Positions 52,898 to 62,054 of a DNA stretch of 64,000 bases are shown piece after piece (the first letter of the stretch is position 1; each line of letters begins with the position of its first letter). Made by a program: the position numbers and the translations under genes. The notes under the pieces were generated by a model. That model saw only the letters and a program-made list of their open reading frames with translations. It ran no database searches and was not told the origin of the DNA. Where the stretch lies: the NCBI GenBank assembly GCA_015232395.1, contig JADFZT010000003.1, positions 89,074 through 153,073 on the forward strand, read 5' to 3'. This stretch comes from Magnetococcales bacterium (GTDB taxonomy: Bacteria; Pseudomonadota; Magnetococcia; Magnetococcales; JADFZT01).

Positions 52898-54289
52898 TCA
52901 ACCATCCAACTCCGGCAACAACACACCAACCGTCATCGCCTCGGGCCGAAGATATTTCCTTGCCACCCGCTGAACATCCTCTGCCGTCACCAACCTGATC
53001 CGATCAGGATAACCCTCCAAAACAAGCCGCCAATCAATGTCACTGACAAAAAGACGACCAATCGTCCAAGCAATGGTGTCAATGGAATCCCTGGCATAAA
53101 TGTGCCCGGCAATCAAACCATTCTTAGCCCGCTCCAACTCCCTGGAAGTCACCGGCTCCCGAACCATCCGAGCCACCTCCTCCAAAACAACCTCTTCCAC
53201 CCTTGAAACCGAAACCCCGGGCTTGGGACTCGCCGAAAGACTGAAAAGCGCCGGATATCGGGAAATACCCCCAAATGAAGCCCCAGCCCCAATAGCCAAC
53301 CCCTCATCCACCACCAAACGCTGATAAAGACGGCTCGACCCACCACTACCCAACACCGTCACCAATAAATCCAAAGGAAAAACATCCCGACCCAACCTGT
53401 CATCCGCCAAAGTCGGGGTGAGAATACCAGCAAACCACCGGGATAAGGTCGCCCCCTTCTCCCGAACCTCAATACGCTGACCCTTCACAGGAGAAACCAC
53501 AGGCAAAACCGCAGGAGGCGCCAAAGCCGGATTGGGAGGAAGCGGACCGAAATATTTCCCGATCCAAGTAGCCGCCTGCTTAAACTCCAAATCCCCTACC
53601 ACCACCAAAAGCGCATTGTTGGGAGCATAATAACGCCGATACCAGTCGGAAAGATCCGCCAGAGTATGGTTTTCCAAATCAGCCATCAAACCAATCACCG
53701 GACGACCGTAAGGATGATCCCCAAAAGCCAAAGCACGGAATTTTTCCATCATCCGCGCCACCGGCTTGTTTTCCACCCGACTGCGACGCTCTTCCCGAAC
53801 CACCAGATTTTCAGCCTGGAACTCAGACTCCGAAAGCACCAAATGACGCATCCGGTCCGCTTCAAGCTTTAAAGCCAGCTCCAACCGGTCCGCCGCAAAT
53901 TTGATGTAATAGTTGGTATAGTCACGAGAGGTGGAGGCGTTATCATCGCCGCCATTGCGGGAAACAATCTTGCTGAACTCACCCGGAGCTATCGTGCGGG
54001 TGCCCTGGAACATCATATGCTCCAGCATGTGGGCAAGGCCGGTCTTGCCGTCCGCTTCGTCCACCGCCCCAACCCGATACCACACCTGGGAAATCACCAC
54101 CGGCGCCTTGGGCTCCCGCACCAGAACAACCTGCAAACCGTTGCCAAGGGTAAACGAACGCGCATCCAACGCCTGGGCGCCAGCAGGAAAAATCAAACAA
54201 AGGAGGCCTGCGAACAATCCAAAAACCGCCGCCAACCCCCTACTTCCTGGATAAAACCTCCACCACCCCGAAACGCTTTTCACAATCAC
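52898..54289 (-). CDS. M16 zinc peptidase, catalytic subunit
   Basis: 463 residues. Signal peptide (GLAAVFGLFAGLLCLIFPAGAQA), then the inverted zinc motif HMLEH in GLAHMLEHMMFQGT with the downstream Glu in the LALKLEADRM/ENLVVREERR region, and the two M16 halves. A periplasmic processing peptidase related to pitrilysin/PqqL. Partner of the non-catalytic homologue downstream across the repeat array. It starts 13 bases after the lipoprotein gene. Confidence 0.9.
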   Translation of the reverse strand: MIVKSVSGWWRFYPGSRGLAAVFGLFAGLLCLIFPAGAQALDARSFTLGNGLQVVLVREPKAPVVISQVWYRVGAVDEADGKTGLAHMLEHMMFQGTRTIAPGEFSKIVSRNGGDDNASTSRDYTNYYIKFAADRLELALKLEADRMRHLVLSESEFQAENLVVREERRSRVENKPVARMMEKFRALAFGDHPYGRPVIGLMADLENHTLADLSDWYRRYYAPNNALLVVVGDLEFKQAATWIGKYFGPLPPNPALAPPAVLPVVSPVKGQRIEVREKGATLSRWFAGILTPTLADDRLGRDVFPLDLLVTVLGSGGSSRLYQRLVVDEGLAIGAGASFGGISRYPALFSLSASPKPGVSVSRVEEVVLEEVARMVREPVTSRELERAKNGLIAGHIYARDSIDTIAWTIGRLFVSDIDWRLVLEGYPDRIRLVTAEDVQRVARKYLRPEAMTVGVLLPELDG

Positions 54290-54302
54290 CAGCTCCAGCC
54301 CC

Positions 54303-54632
54303 TTATGGGTTTACCATCCAATCGGGCAATCTTTCCTGCTCATCCCGATCCAATGGGGCCGCCTCTCCAGAGTCGGGAGAATCAAAAAGAATGGTGCCAG
54401 CACTTTTGGCCGGGGTACCGTCATTGTCCGGATTGACCCAATTTTCAGAACTTCCCTCCCCCTGGGTAGAGGCTGGCAGTTGGTCGAGATCCGGTGGAAT
54501 GTCCAGAGGTTCCCGAGTCGGCACCCGAGCCGGGTCCAGAAGATTATCCTCCCAAGGCACGGGAATGTTGCCCGAACAGGCGGAAATCAGGAGTACAATC
54601 CCCAAAAGGGGCCATAGGCGTAGACGTTTCAT
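54303..54632 (-). CDS. Small outer-membrane lipoprotein, DUF3035-like
   Basis: 109 residues. Lipoprotein signal peptide with lipobox LISAC (Cys19). The segment PTREPLDIPPDLDQLPAS resembles the conserved R-x-PL-x-(I/V)PPD-L motif of DUF3035 lipoproteins that lie next to lspA in many alphaproteobacteria. The remainder is acidic and disordered. Role unknown; links to outer membrane assembly have been proposed for related proteins. Confidence 0.72.
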   Translation of the reverse strand: MKRLRLWPLLGIVLLISACSGNIPVPWEDNLLDPARVPTREPLDIPPDLDQLPASTQGEGSSENWVNPDNDGTPAKSAGTILFDSPDSGEAAPLDRDEQERLPDWMVNP

Positions 54633-54748
54633 GAGGCCTTACCCGTCGCTCGAATGGTTGAAGGATCCAGCCCGGGCAAGGCCGATACCGTTGCCCGTCA
54701 GAATACCGTTGGATTGTACCGCAACGACAAATCGCTGCTGTTTGTGCA

Positions 54749-55219
54749 TCAAGGCGCTGTCAAATTGTCCCACAGCAGCAAACCAATACCCAAAGTGATG
54801 GCGCTGTCAGCCAAGTTAAAGACCGGCCAGGAGAGATCATGCCAATGTACGTGGATAAAGTCCACAACCCAACCAAAACGCAGTCGGTCGATCAAATTAC
54901 CCACCGCCCCCCCTAAAACCAATGCCAGGGCATAAGTCATCCAGAGGGTTTCTGTTCGCCACAGCAAAATCAGAATCGCCACCGTCGCTAACGCAGCCAC
55001 CCCCACCAGGAGCAGTTCCCGCCAGAAAGGTGGCAGATCCGTAAACACTCCGAAGGCCGCCCCCAGATTGTGGACCAGCACCAAATCCAAAAAACCCGGG
55101 ATAAGCGTGATCCCCCGATCCGCCAGCAGTGCCGTCATCCACCATTTGGTGATTTGATCAGCCAGCAACACCACCAGAGCCAACAATGGCCCCAACACTC
55201 GAGGTTTCAATAACCACAT
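54749..55219 (-). CDS. lspA: Lipoprotein signal peptidase (signal peptidase II)
   Basis: 156 residues, four TM helices. Motifs: LLADQITKWW, VHNLGAAFGVF, GGAVGNLIDRL and VDFIHVHW...FNLADSAITLG with the two catalytic Asp. Cleaves prolipoprotein signal peptides after lipidation. Starts six bases after ileS, the usual ileS-lspA pair. Confidence 0.95.
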   Translation of the reverse strand: MWLLKPRVLGPLLALVVLLADQITKWWMTALLADRGITLIPGFLDLVLVHNLGAAFGVFTDLPPFWRELLLVGVAALATVAILILLWRTETLWMTYALALVLGGAVGNLIDRLRFGWVVDFIHVHWHDLSWPVFNLADSAITLGIGLLLWDNLTAP

Positions 55220-55225
55220 GATCCG

Positions 55226-58099
55226 TCAACCAGCCATATCAAGGCCACTCACCACCCCCACACAGCGGGGACACAACTCCGGATGGGTCGAATCCCGGCC
55301 CACACCACCATCCCGATTCCAACAGCGGGTACACTTATCTCCATCGGCGGAATGATAGGCCACCTTGAGCGTCTCCTCCTCCAACACCCCTTTCAGTCCC
55401 TCAGGTGCCTCAGCCAAAGGCCGCAAATCCACCGAAGCGACGATAAAGAGGCGGGAAAGCTCAGGAAAGCCTTTGAGAAAATCGATCAGATCATCGTTAC
55501 CATAAAGCGTCAGCGCCGCTTGCATGAAAGAACCGATGCGTTTTTCATTACGGGCCCCTTCCAACAGGCGATAACAAGCCCCTCTCACCCGGCGCAGCCG
55601 CTCCCAATCCCGGGCCAACCCCTCATCCAGCCATTGGGGATGGGCCTTGGGAAACTGGGCCAGGTGCACCGAGGAGGCCCGCTTTTCCCCGGCCATTTGG
55701 TCCCACTCTCCCATGTATTGCCACATCTCCTCGGCAGTGAAGGAAAAAATCGGGGCCATCAGCCGCACCAGGGATTCCAGGGTTTCGTGGAGCACGGTCT
55801 GGGCGCTGCGCCGCTCCAGGGAATCCTCCCCGTCGCAATAGATCCGATCCTTGATGATATCGAGATAAAAAGCCCCCATATCCACCGCACAAAAATAGTG
55901 GAGATCCTGATAGACCTTATGGAAGGAATAAGCGTCATAGGCCCCCTGCACCTCGGTAATCAGGTGGCCGAGACGATCCAGAGCCCAGCGATCCAGCGAG
56001 GGCATCTGTTCATGGGCGACCCGATGTTTGGTCGCATCAAAATCCGCCAGATTGCCCAAAAGAAAACGCACCGTATTGCGAATCCGCCGGTAGCTGTCGG
56101 AGAGCCCCTTGAGAATTTCGTTGGAGATGCGAATGTCAGCGGCATAATCCTCAGCCGTCACCCACATCCGCAGGATATCCGCCCCATACTGCTTGGTCAC
56201 CTTTTCCGGAGCAATCACATTGCCCATGGACTTGGACATCTTGCGGCCCTTGCCATCCACCACAAAACCATGGGTCAGGACCGCTTTATAGGGGGCCTTC
56301 CCCCGGGTGCCCACCGAAGCCAAAAGGCTCGAATGAAACCAGCCCCGATGCTGATCCGACCCTTCCAGGTAGAGATCCGCCGGTGAGGAAAGATCCTCCC
56401 GCTGCTCCAGCACCGCCGCATGGGTCACCCCGGAATCAAACCAGACATCGAGAATATCCGACTCCTTGGCAAACGCAGCGCCACCACACTTTTTGCAGCA
56501 ATACCCCTCCGGGAGAAAATCAACCGCTTCCCGTTCAAACCAAACATCCGCCCCCGCCTCTTCCACCGCATCGGCAATGGTGTCCAGCACCCCCTTATCC
56601 AGCACCTGCTCGTCACATTTTGAACAGGAGATCACCGTAATCGGCACCCCCCAGGCCCGCTGCCGGGAGACGCACCAGTCGGGCCGGGCTTCCACCATGT
56701 TATAGATCCGATCCCGCCCCCAATGGGGAATCCAGCGGGTAGCATCAATGGCGCTGAGAGCTTTTTTCCGCAGCGCATTCTCCTCCATGGAGATAAACCA
56801 TTGGGGAGTGGCCCGGGTAATCACCGGTTTGTGGCAGCGCCAGCAGTGGGGATAGCTGTGGTTCAGTGTTTCCACATGAATCAGCCGCCCCTCACTCTTC
56901 AACAGTTCCACCACCCGGGCGTTGGCCTTGAACACATGCTCCCCGGCAAAATGGGGGGTTCCTGCCACAAAAATGCCCCGGTCATCCACCGGATTGAAGG
57001 GTTTCAGCCCATAACGAATGCCCACCGCATAGTCTTCATTACCGTGGCCGGGGGCGGTATGCACACAACCGGTCCCCGCCTCCAGGGTGACGTGATCCCC
57101 CAGAAGAATGGGGGCGTCCTGATCCAGATAGGGATGACGAAAACGTTTGTTTTCCAGGGCTGAGCCGTCAAACCGATGGAGCACCGAAAAATCGGTCACC
57201 GCCATCCCCATCGCCTCGGCCATTCCCTCCCAGAGGGCCTCCGCCACAATCAGCACCTCCCCAGAGGCCAGGTTTCCCCCACCCCCCGAATTTTCAGCAC
57301 TGAGGGCCACATAGGTCAGGCCGCCGTTCAGAGAAACAGCCAGATTGCCCGGAATGGTCCAGGGGGTGGTGGTCCAGATCACCACGGACACAGCCGCATC
57401 CCCGGCCAAACCCGGAATCACCTCTGCCAGGGATTCCCCCTCAGCCAGAGGAAACTTGACGTGGATGGCGGTGGAGTCATGATCCTGATATTCCACTTCC
57501 GCTTCGGCCAGGGCGGTGGCATCCCCCGCACACCAATAGACCGGTTTGAACCCCTTATAGAGTCCGCCATTTTGTAAAAAGGCGATAAGCTCCCGCACGA
57601 TCTGGGCTTCGAAGGGATAGTTCATGGTGAGATAGGGGTTGTCCCAATCTCCAATCACCCCCAGGCGCTTGAATTCATCCCGCTGGGTATCGACCCACTT
57701 TTGGGCAAAAGCGCGACAGCGGCGGCGAAAATCGACCCGGCTGATATCCTCTTTTTTCTGTTTTTTCTTTTTCAGCTCCTGCTCCACCTTGGTTTCGATG
57801 GGCAGGCCGTGGCAATCCCAGCCGGGCACATAGTTGGCATCAAAACCCATCATCTGCCGGGATTTGACGATGACATCCTTCAAAACCTTGTTGATGGCAT
57901 GGCCCATGTGCAGATGGCCGTTGGCATAGGGGGGACCATCGTGAAGAACAAAGGTAGGCTTGCCGCTCCCCGCCTCACGCAGCAGGCGATAAAGTTCCAT
58001 CTCCTGCCATTTTTTCAAAATGGTGGGTTCTCTACCCGGCAGATTGGCCCGCATGGGAAACGGGGTCTTGGGCAGATGGACAGTCTCCTTATAATCCAC
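55226..58099 (-). CDS. ileS: Isoleucyl-tRNA synthetase
   Basis: 957 residues. HIGH-type motif GHLHMGH (61-67), the editing domain, KMSKS in [16 protein letters not shown], and a C-terminal zinc finger ([10 protein letters not shown]...CPRC), as in the E. coli-type bacterial enzyme. Charges tRNA-Ile. The 5' flank contains a 24-bp repeat. Confidence 0.97.
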   Translation of the reverse strand: MDYKETVHLPKTPFPMRANLPGREPTILKKWQEMELYRLLREAGSGKPTFVLHDGPPYANGHLHMGHAINKVLKDVIVKSRQMMGFDANYVPGWDCHGLPIETKVEQELKKKKQKKEDISRVDFRRRCRAFAQKWVDTQRDEFKRLGVIGDWDNPYLTMNYPFEAQIVRELIAFLQNGGLYKGFKPVYWCAGDATALAEAEVEYQDHDSTAIHVKFPLAEGESLAEVIPGLAGDAAVSVVIWTTTPWTIPGNLAVSLNGGLTYVALSAENSGGGGNLASGEVLIVAEALWEGMAEAMGMAVTDFSVLHRFDGSALENKRFRHPYLDQDAPILLGDHVTLEAGTGCVHTAPGHGNEDYAVGIRYGLKPFNPVDDRGIFVAGTPHFAGEHVFKANARVVELLKSEGRLIHVETLNHSYPHCWRCHKPVITRATPQWFISMEENALRKKALSAIDATRWIPHWGRDRIYNMVEARPDWCVSRQRAWGVPITVISCSKCDEQVLDKGVLDTIADAVEEAGADVWFEREAVDFLPEGYCCKKCGGAAFAKESDILDVWFDSGVTHAAVLEQREDLSSPADLYLEGSDQHRGWFHSSLLASVGTRGKAPYKAVLTHGFVVDGKGRKMSKSMGNVIAPEKVTKQYGADILRMWVTAEDYAADIRISNEILKGLSDSYRRIRNTVRFLLGNLADFDATKHRVAHEQMPSLDRWALDRLGHLITEVQGAYDAYSFHKVYQDLHYFCAVDMGAFYLDIIKDRIYCDGEDSLERRSAQTVLHETLESLVRLMAPIFSFTAEEMWQYMGEWDQMAGEKRASSVHLAQFPKAHPQWLDEGLARDWERLRRVRGACYRLLEGARNEKRIGSFMQAALTLYGNDDLIDFLKGFPELSRLFIVASVDLRPLAEAPEGLKGVLEEETLKVAYHSADGDKCTRCWNRDGGVGRDSTHPELCPRCVGVVSGLDMAG

Positions 58100-58118
58100 G
58101 AAATCAACTCCTTATGGC

Positions 58119-58214
58119 GTGGTACGTTCAGCCCGCTCAAGGGTGGCACCTTCAGTCTGCTTCGGTGTGGTGCGTTCAGTCCCCTTAAACGTCATACCAT
58201 TCAGTCAGCGTTTT
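58119..58214. repeat. Four imperfect 24-bp tandem repeats upstream of ileS
   Basis: Units start at 58119, 58143, 58167 and 58191 with consensus GTGGTACGTTCAGTCCGCTTAAGG (shown in parts: GTGGTACGTTCAGTC, then CGCTTAAGG). They occupy the 5' flank of ileS on the opposite sense strand, about 20 bases from its start codon. Confidence 0.8.
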
Positions 58215-58348
58215 ATTGGATATTCCGGATTGAGGCTACAGTCGATCAGCTGAAAAAAATACGGCCACCTCAACCGATTAGTGTACAAAAAAGAGCGTGC
58301 CCGGGCCATACCGCCTGTGAGTGAAAATCCAGACGGGGCCGTCAACGC

Positions 58349-59275
58349 TTAAATGGCAAAAAAAGCCTGGGCCTGGGCCACATCCTTGGATATCTGCTCC
58401 ACCAGGGCTTGGGGGCCTGAAAAACGCACTTCTCCCCGCAAGCGCTTGCGGAAACGAACTCTGAGCACCTTCCGATAGAGATTGCCACAGGGGGCCAGCA
58501 GGTGGGTTTCCAGACCGAGCCCAACATCTCCGAAGGTGGGATTGCGCCCCAGGTTGGCGACTCCGGGAAGCCAGCCCCCATCCACCCGACCTTCCACCAC
58601 ATAGACTCCCGGGGGGGGATGCAAAAGCCCGCTCAAGGTCAGGTTGGCGGTGGGAAACCCCAGCCCCTTACCCCGTTGTTGGCCACGCCCCACCCGTCCT
58701 TCTATTTCAAAGGAGCGTCCCAACAGCCTCTCAGCAGTGGCAAAATCCCCCTCGCCTACCGCCTGGCGGATGCGGGTGGAGGAGACCGGCTGGCCATCCA
58801 CTTGGTGCAGGGATTGTTTATGGACTCCAAAACCGAATCCGATCCCCAACTCCTCCAGGAGCGGCACGTGGCCTTTTCCCCCGGCCCCAAAGCGAAAATT
58901 ATCCCCCACCAGCACTTCCCGGGCATCCAGACCATCGGCCAGGATGGTACGCACGAACCGTTCCGCCTCCATGGCGGCCAAGGTGCGGTTGAACTGGAGA
59001 ATGAACATGGCGTCCACCCCATGCCGCTCCATCCAGCGTGACTTACCCCGGACACCGGTGATGCGTACCGGGGCCTTGCTGGGATCCAATAGGCGCAGGG
59101 GGTGGGGCTCGAAGGTGACAGCCAGCGTGGGGGCGCCGGGATGGTGGGCTGCCAAACGCCGCAGCCGAGCAAAAATGGCCTGATGCCCCAGATGAACACC
59201 ATCAAAATTGCCGATGGTGACTGCTCCTCCCCGAAACCGATCGGGCAGATTGCCTATGCCGCGTATGATATACAT
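58349..59275 (-). CDS. ribF: Bifunctional riboflavin kinase/FAD synthetase
   Basis: 308 residues. FAD synthetase motif TIGNFDGVHLGHQAIFARL, later VLVGDNFRFG and SSTRIRQAVGEG; the kinase domain has GRGQQRGKGLGFPTANL and GVANLGRNPTFG. Converts riboflavin to FMN and FAD. Upstream of ileS in the ribF-ileS-lspA arrangement. Confidence 0.96.
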   Translation of the reverse strand: MYIIRGIGNLPDRFRGGAVTIGNFDGVHLGHQAIFARLRRLAAHHPGAPTLAVTFEPHPLRLLDPSKAPVRITGVRGKSRWMERHGVDAMFILQFNRTLAAMEAERFVRTILADGLDAREVLVGDNFRFGAGGKGHVPLLEELGIGFGFGVHKQSLHQVDGQPVSSTRIRQAVGEGDFATAERLLGRSFEIEGRVGRGQQRGKGLGFPTANLTLSGLLHPPPGVYVVEGRVDGGWLPGVANLGRNPTFGDVGLGLETHLLAPCGNLYRKVLRVRFRKRLRGEVRFSGPQALVEQISKDVAQAQAFFAI

Positions 59276-59798
59276 CCTTCAAACCAACCGCATATTCCTT
59301 GGGGCGCACCCCGGAGGAGATCCCCTCTCCGAAGCTGCCTGGGAGCAAAAAGACTCCCTTTGAAGCGACCTTTGAGCGAAAACTTTCCTAAACCCAAAGA
59401 GCGCCAAAAGATCATTCCAGACGATCCACCTGTATCAAAGCCGGGAAACTACCGGATGGCCGCTCCCCAGTCAACGCCAGGGCATGGGTTGAAAAGCGGC
59501 TTTAAGACCTATAAAGTTCCGAGACCTTAAGCAAAACGCCGCTTTTGGACTGAATTGACGGGATCAGCCTGAATTCCTCTGGATTTGATCTGATCCCTCC
59601 AAAAGCAGCTGGATGCGGATCTTTGCGCGCTTGGCACGGATTGAATATGCTTGAGCCGTTGGATATCCGCAAACTCTGGCTGAAGGTTAACAGCCATTTT
59701 GCTCCTGAAATGAGTCCAATTCTGCTGACAGACAGGTTATTCATCTCCAGCTTGCACACACCATTACACTCAAAATTACCTAGACGGAGTCCGGGTCC
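59276..59798. other. Intergenic region between ribF and the PpiD-like gene
   Basis: 523 bases, divergent promoters expected. Contains an interrupted inverted repeat AAAAGCGGC (59494-59502) and GCCGCTTTT (59541-59549) with a roughly 38-base interior. No credible gene found. Confidence 0.45.
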
Positions 59799-61709
59799 AT
59801 GCTGAATGTCCTGCGCAAAGGCGCTGAAACGAGCATCGCCAAAATGCTTCTGGCTCTGGTCGCCATGAGCTTCGTAGCCTGGGGTGCTGGAGATTTTGCC
59901 GCTCGCCGGGCGAATGCCCCAGTGGCCATCGTGGGGGACTCGGAAATCAGCCTCCAGCAATTTTCCAAAGCCTATGACGATGACTTTAACCGGCTGCGAC
60001 AGCAGTTTAACGGCAGGTTGGATAAAAAAACCGCTGAAATGCTGGGTCTCAAGCAAAACAGCCTGAACAACCTCATCAACCGCCATCTTCTGATTCAGGC
60101 TGGTCGTGACATGCGCCTGGCTGTTTCCGACGACTATGTACGCCAGGATATCGCGGCCAATCCCGTCTTCAAGGAAAATGGCCGCTTCAGCAGTGATCGC
60201 TATGAACTGCTGCTCCAGAACAACCGCATGACCCCCAGCCAGTTTGAAGGTCGACTGGCCCAGGATTTGGTGACCAATCAACTCCAGCGCGCCATCACCA
60301 CCATCACCCAGGTGCCCGAACCTCTCTTCAAGGAAGCCTATCGCTTATCTGAAGAAAAACGGACAGCGGCCATTCTCACCCTGAAGGCCCGGGATCTGGA
60401 AGTGGAAATCGAGCCCACCGAGGAAGAGCTCAACACCCATCTGACGGAAAACCAAAACCGCTTCATGAAGCCCACCCGGGTCAAACTCCGCTATGTGGTT
60501 CTCAGCACCGACAGCGTGCGTGAAGATGTCCCCGTCTCCCAGGAGGAGCTGGAAGATTTCTATGCAGGACATAGCGGAGAATACCGTCGGGAAGAGGTCC
60601 GCCGCCTCAGCCACATCCTGGTACCTCTGGAAGAAGGCAGCGACGATGAGGCCAAGCAGGCCGCCCGGGAAAAAATCCAGCAGGTCGCCGACCTGCTCAA
60701 GGCTGGCGGTGATTTCAGCGAATTGGCCAAAAACCACTCCGACGACATCAGCGCCGAGGATGGGGGGAGTCTTGGGGAGTTCAGCCGGGGGGTGATGCCT
60801 GAGGCCTTTGACAAGGTGGCCTTCTCCCTGGCCCAGGGAGTGGTTTCCGAACCGGTATTGACGGAATTTGGCTACCACCTGATCCGGGTGGACGGCATCG
60901 AAGCCGCCAACATCAAAACCCTGGAAGAGGTGGAGCCGGAAATTCGCGCACGCATTGTTGAGGATAAGGCCCTTGACCTGGTCTTTGACCGCTCCATCAC
61001 CCTGGAAGACCAGCTGTTCGCTTCCGGTGAGCTGCAATCCGTTGCCGAAGAGTTGAACCTTCGCTTCCGGGAGACTGAATTCATCAGCCGCAACGACCCA
61101 ACACTCACCTCTGTGGAAAAAGAGGCCAAATTTCTGGAAACCGCCTTTGCCACAGCCAAAGGGGAGCTTTCCCAGGTGGTGGAAATATCCGACAACCGTT
61201 TTATCGCCCTCGAAGTCCTGGATCGGGAGGAGTCCTCCCCGAAAACCCTGGAGGAGGCCCGTCAGGAGGTGGAAAAATCCTTCAAAAAACAGGCTGCGCA
61301 AAAATTGGCCCGGGAAAAAATGGAAACTCTGCTGAAAGCCCTGCTGAACAGGGAAAAGGATTGGGCCCAGGCTGCCACCGAACACCAGGCGATCCAATAT
61401 CGCACCACCGAACCCTTCTCTCTGGGAGGGGGTAAAAAAGCTCCAACCAAGGATGTCCGGGAAGCGATCTTTTTACTCAACACCGAGCACCCCGACCATA
61501 CAGAGGTGATCGAAAGTGGCGGCACCTTCAAGCTGGTGAGCCTCCTCGGCATCGTCGAGGCTGACCCCAAAGGCCTGGAGGCCGCCCGGAAAAAAATCAG
61601 CCCTGATCTGGAAAAAAGCCTGGGAGCCGAACTGTTTCAGGCTTTCGTAACCGGATTGCGCCAGACCACCCCGGTTGAGATCAACCAGGAAGTGTTTGAA
61701 CGTTTTTAA
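59799..61709 (+). CDS. PpiD-like membrane-anchored periplasmic chaperone/peptidyl-prolyl isomerase
   Basis: 636 residues. An N-terminal TM anchor (about 15-35, AKMLLALVAMSFVAWGAGDF), a SurA-N-like helical domain with NLINRHLLIQAGRDM, one parvulin domain (about 265-370: RRLSHILVPLEEG, GGDFSELAKNHSDD, GGSLGEFSRGVMPEAFDKVAFSL, EFGYHLIRVD) and a C-terminal second parvulin-like region. Layout and length match PpiD, which helps fold proteins emerging from the Sec translocon. GGAG lies about ten bases before the ATG. Followed by a strong terminator. Confidence 0.88.
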   Translation: MLNVLRKGAETSIAKMLLALVAMSFVAWGAGDFAARRANAPVAIVGDSEISLQQFSKAYDDDFNRLRQQFNGRLDKKTAEMLGLKQNSLNNLINRHLLIQAGRDMRLAVSDDYVRQDIAANPVFKENGRFSSDRYELLLQNNRMTPSQFEGRLAQDLVTNQLQRAITTITQVPEPLFKEAYRLSEEKRTAAILTLKARDLEVEIEPTEEELNTHLTENQNRFMKPTRVKLRYVVLSTDSVREDVPVSQEELEDFYAGHSGEYRREEVRRLSHILVPLEEGSDDEAKQAAREKIQQVADLLKAGGDFSELAKNHSDDISAEDGGSLGEFSRGVMPEAFDKVAFSLAQGVVSEPVLTEFGYHLIRVDGIEAANIKTLEEVEPEIRARIVEDKALDLVFDRSITLEDQLFASGELQSVAEELNLRFRETEFISRNDPTLTSVEKEAKFLETAFATAKGELSQVVEISDNRFIALEVLDREESSPKTLEEARQEVEKSFKKQAAQKLAREKMETLLKALLNREKDWAQAATEHQAIQYRTTEPFSLGGGKKAPTKDVREAIFLLNTEHPDHTEVIESGGTFKLVSLLGIVEADPKGLEAARKKISPDLEKSLGAELFQAFVTGLRQTTPVEINQEVFERF

Positions 61710-61752
61710 TTGAAATATGCGCCACTGGTTTTGAATCCAAACCACTAAAAAC

Positions 61753-61800
61753 AAACAAAGGCCTTGAGGGAGCTCCTTCCCCCAAGGCCTTTGTTTTGTT
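61753..61800 (+). terminator. Rho-independent terminator after the PpiD-like gene
   Basis: Long stem with arms AACAAAGGCCTTG and CAAGGCCTTTGTT, closed by GGG/CCC, followed by TTTGTT. Symmetric enough to work from both strands. Confidence 0.9.
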
Positions 61801-61920
61801 CTTAACGACAGGAAGGCACAATCCAAACATTCAGCGGGCTCCCCCCAGCAAACCGCTTGTTCTCTCCAGCCTCCCACAGGCTTTATCCCTTTCAAAAACA
61901 CTTCTTTTCAACGGGAAAGA

Positions 61921-61950
61921 TTGGTCGCCTCTTGCCGGTTATGCTATATA
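61921..61950 (+). promoter_or_regulatory. Candidate sigma70-type promoter for the GAF/DAC-like gene
   Basis: TTGGTC (61921-61926) and TATATA (61945-61950) spaced by 18 bases, about 105 bases before the start codon and just after the preceding terminator. The rest of 61801-62054 shows only AT-rich leader ending in AGGAGGG before the ATG. Confidence 0.4.
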
Positions 61951-62054
61951 AAAGCCTGGGTAAATGAAGCCATTCCATCAATGGATATGCTTCCAAACCA
62001 ACCATTCCAAATCCCCTTTTTTTTAACAACTCAACAACCTGGCAGGAGGGCATC

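Noticed and set aside
58119..58214. CRISPR or T-box leader for ileS
   Set aside because: Units are contiguous 24-mers without spacers; no specifier loop or antiterminator is visible, and T-boxes are not expected on proteobacterial ileS.
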